A stretch of DNA of 64,000 nt from Enterococcus caccae ATCC BAA-1240 (GTDB lineage Bacteria; Bacillota; Bacilli; Lactobacillales; Enterococcaceae), in NCBI RefSeq assembly GCF_000407145.1, contig NZ_KE136473.1, forward strand, positions 371,742-435,741. The letters are read 5' to 3'. This document shows positions 61,602 to 64,000 of this stretch, one piece after another (the stretch's first letter is position 1; each line of letters begins with the position of its first letter). The notes beneath the pieces are model-generated. The model saw only the letters and a list, made by a program, of their open reading frames with translations, was not told the DNA's origin and ran no database searches. The translations under genes were made by a program, and so were the position numbers.

Positions 61602-64000
61602 ATGAAAAAATGTGTTAAGGCGTTGGTAGCGTTGTTGGGAGGTATGACATTTCTATCTGTTTTTTCGGTAGGTGGGTATGCAGTAGACTTACCTAAGGAG
61701 GTTGAATATTTTCCTTCGGAGCCAGATTCAGGAATTAAAGTAGAAATACCGAGGGATATTCCTGAGACTGAGTTATTCAAGAGAAAAAGACAACTATTGC
61801 CTGAAAAATTTGATTTCAGCAATGGAAATTTTGAAACTGTTATGAAGGATCAAGGCGAATTAGGCTTATGTTGGGCTTATTCTGGAACAGATACAATAGC
61901 TATTTCAGCAAAAAAGGAATTTGGTGAAGAGTATTATATTTCGCCAAACTATTTTAATTATTATTTCTCAAAAAATAGTTTTTCAGATATATTAAATCCA
62001 CATCACATCGGGAGAACTCTGGATGGAGGCGGAAATGCAAACAGTATATTTACTCAAGGTGCATTGAACAATTTAGGGACGACCGAAACAATATTTCCAA
62101 CACCTAAAATACGTGAAGTAAATCAGCCAATGATATCAAGTGATTTTTATAACCAAACAAAAGAAAAATTACCAATGAGTATTGAGAAAGTGGTTAAAGT
62201 ACCTGGAGTAAGTTATCAAACGGAATCACAAGAAAAGAAAGAAAAAAAAGTTGAAGATATCAAATCATTAATTTACACATATGGTGCGGCAACTTTTTAT
62301 TATGACACTAAGTATAGCCATGATTCTAAGTACTATAGTCATAAGACAAATTCTACTTATGTACCTGTTGAAGACGCTAAAGCAAACTTAATTTCAACCA
62401 ATGGTGATTGGTTGACTGCTAACCATGGAATTATCATTGTTGGTTGGGATGACAATTATGATAAAGAAAACTTTGTAAAGAAACCCCAAAATAATGGTGC
62501 TTTTAAAATGAAAAACTCTTGGGGAGCACAAAATCATGATAAGGGTTATTTTTATATGAGCTATGAAGATGCGTACCTTTTGGTAGCAGAAAATATTGCA
62601 GCTGACACAACAAAAGAAACGTATGATCATGTAAACAGTTATATAAATGGGGAGCAATATTCTTATATTAATTTGGGCTCTCAGTCTAAAGATATTTATC
62701 TAGGTAATACTTTTACAACTTCTAAAAAGGCAGAATCATTAGAAGCAGTTTCAATTCGAACAAATCAATCGCATATAAATTATGAAATTTATTATCTGGG
62801 TAAAGCAATCGAAAAAAATAAAACATTTTCAGGATTTGACGGTTTAGAAAAAATTGCTTCAGGGACCAAGGATGAACCAGGTTTTGAATTGCTTAAAACA
62901 AAAGAAGTGATGATAGATCCGAATACTGACTATTCAATTATAATAAAATATACCTATCCACAAGATGTATCAACAATGAATATTCCGTTGCAGCAAGTGA
63001 AAGATGTAACTAAGGGACAAACACCACATTTAGATGCTGGTCGTTCATTTTATAGTAATAGGAATGAAAATGGTAAGAGGCATTGGCTCAGTGTATCTGA
63101 TGGAAGTCTTTGGGGAATGGACAAACGCTATAACCTATGGGCTAATGCTTATACTAGAGATAGCCATGAAGAAATGACTATCAACATTTCACCCGAGACT
63201 GCGGAACTGACTGTTGGAGATATAAAAAAATTAGACGCTATAGTGACACCCGAAAACGCAGTCAACAAAAAAATTAGTTGGAGTAGTTCAAATACAGATA
63301 TTGCAACTGTATCTGAGACAGGCGAAGTTGCAGCAAAAGCGGCTGGAAAAGTAACGATTACTGCAAAGACTGAAGTGGGAAATAAGATAGCGACTGCAGA
63401 AATCACTGTTATACCTAAGTCTGTCTCAGTCATTGGTGTGACTGTTGAACCTAGTAACATTCAATTGAAAACTAAAGAAACGAAGCAGTTGAAAGCGACA
63501 ATTAATCCAGAGAATGCAACCAATAAACTGGTTGCATGGAGCAGCTCTAATCCAGAGATTGCAACTGTTTCAAAAGATGGAGAAGTAACAGGAATATCGG
63601 CAGGTAAAGCGACAATAATTGTAAAAACTATTGATGGAAATAAAGAAGTGAAAAGTGTTGTTAATGTAATTGAAGAAGAAGTTGACGACCACGGAGATAC
63701 TGGCGAAACGGCAACGAAAATTAAAGAAGGCGAACTAGTCAAAGGAAAAATCAATAGCTCAAGTGATATAGATGTTTTTGAAATGAACATAAAATCAGAA
63801 AAGAATCAAACGATCGTTTTAGAATCCCCAAATGGGTATGTACCAGAATGGACTGTCAAATTAGGCTCTTCCTGGTATGGCCCATATACGGGAGTAGAAG
63901 CTGGAATCGCCAAAGGGATGTATAGAACCACTTATTTTTCGAAAAATCCGTCAGACAACACCGTACGTTTTTATGTAGATAAACGTTTAGTTTCAGCGGG
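61602..64000 (+). CDS. Exported papain-like (C1) cysteine protease with BIG2 domains, 3' end cut
   Basis: The frame stays open to the window end (about 799 codons) and is partial. AAAAGGAG lies 11 nt before ATG 61602. A signal peptide (KKCVKALVALLGGMTFLSVFSVGGYA) and a short propeptide precede a C1A peptidase domain: QGELGLCWAYS with nucleophile Cys90 and the oxyanion Gln, catalytic His in ANHGIIIVGWDD, Asn in MKNSWG. A lectin-like associated domain follows (about 350-515), then two BIG2 Ig-like domains (ISPETAELTVGDIKKLDAIV and VEPSNIQLKTKETKQLKATI) and a start of a pre-peptidase C-terminal-like domain. It is likely wall-associated or secreted; no anchor is visible before the edge. AT-rich upstream DNA hints at acquisition. 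Confidence 0.88.
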   Translation, partial: MKKCVKALVALLGGMTFLSVFSVGGYAVDLPKEVEYFPSEPDSGIKVEIPRDIPETELFKRKRQLLPEKFDFSNGNFETVMKDQGELGLCWAYSGTDTIAISAKKEFGEEYYISPNYFNYYFSKNSFSDILNPHHIGRTLDGGGNANSIFTQGALNNLGTTETIFPTPKIREVNQPMISSDFYNQTKEKLPMSIEKVVKVPGVSYQTESQEKKEKKVEDIKSLIYTYGAATFYYDTKYSHDSKYYSHKTNSTYVPVEDAKANLISTNGDWLTANHGIIIVGWDDNYDKENFVKKPQNNGAFKMKNSWGAQNHDKGYFYMSYEDAYLLVAENIAADTTKETYDHVNSYINGEQYSYINLGSQSKDIYLGNTFTTSKKAESLEAVSIRTNQSHINYEIYYLGKAIEKNKTFSGFDGLEKIASGTKDEPGFELLKTKEVMIDPNTDYSIIIKYTYPQDVSTMNIPLQQVKDVTKGQTPHLDAGRSFYSNRNENGKRHWLSVSDGSLWGMDKRYNLWANAYTRDSHEEMTINISPETAELTVGDIKKLDAIVTPENAVNKKISWSSSNTDIATVSETGEVAAKAAGKVTITAKTEVGNKIATAEITVIPKSVSVIGVTVEPSNIQLKTKETKQLKATINPENATNKLVAWSSSNPEIATVSKDGEVTGISAGKATIIVKTIDGNKEVKSVVNVIEEEVDDHGDTGETATKIKEGELVKGKINSSSDIDVFEMNIKSEKNQTIVLESPNGYVPEWTVKLGSSWYGPYTGVEAGIAKGMYRTTYFSKNPSDNTVRFYVDKRLVSA

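Noticed and set aside
63149..63790. Two minus-strand ORFs of about 100 aa
   Set aside because: Antisense to the BIG2 part of the protease; low-complexity hydrophobic products from the repeated plus-strand codons.

Overview
The window looks like chromosome of a low-GC lactic acid bacterium of the genus Enterococcus, probably near the E. faecalis group. Evidence: an EfaCBA-type manganese transporter behind paired EfaR-like boxes, hflX-glnR-glnA with GlnR boxes, a UPF0397-type ECF transporter, sigma-54, the DUF1831 gene between a cysteine desulfurase and mnmA, Met T-boxes, strong AGGAGG ribosome sites and AT-rich DNA. The species is inferred, not proven. No transposase, integrase, phage gene, rRNA or CRISPR array was seen; both edges cut a gene.

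Layout. 1-5 kb: end of a Wzx-type flippase and a secreted GH25 muramidase with four 606-bp tandem repeats. 5-10 kb: glycerophosphodiesterase, miaA, hflX, glnR-glnA. 10-16 kb: a Fur-box-controlled ABM-domain (heme-oxygenase-like) protein, an unknown protein, and pyruvate:ferredoxin oxidoreductase (nifJ) behind a perfect Rex-like palindrome. 16-26 kb: cdaA-cdaR-glmM (c-di-AMP and cell-wall precursor), a SAM hydrolase plus ECF transporter, and glmS behind a glmS ribozyme. 26-33 kb: a two-component system with a Met/His-rich sensor opposite a small exported protein, an NlpC/P60 hydrolase, and a TetR-controlled ABC exporter with three identical operators. 33-38 kb: two unknown genes, tRNA-Arg, rpoN, a GNAT acetyltransferase, tRNA-Thr. 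38-44 kb: two T-boxes in series ahead of metQ-metN-metI-metQ2 and an M20 amidohydrolase. 44-50 kb: an ABC-F ATPase behind a long leader with a small upstream ORF, efaCBA, a serine hydrolase. 50-57 kb: a divergent prs paralogue, rarD, cysteine desulfurase-DUF1831-mnmA (tRNA thiolation), DUF1033. 57-64 kb: an XRE autoregulator with twin operators, a DsbA-family protein, topB, a deaminase, and a papain-like exported protease running off the edge.

Running through the intergenic spaces is a dispersed hairpin element, with about ten full or partial copies. Its inner loop (ACTCGAAGAGTTAT) is conserved while the outer stem changes with compensating substitutions. A second hairpin family has a fixed AACAAAAC/GTTTTGTT centre. 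These families, the ABC-F leader, the tandem T-boxes and the diverged prs paralogue are the least explained parts of the window.
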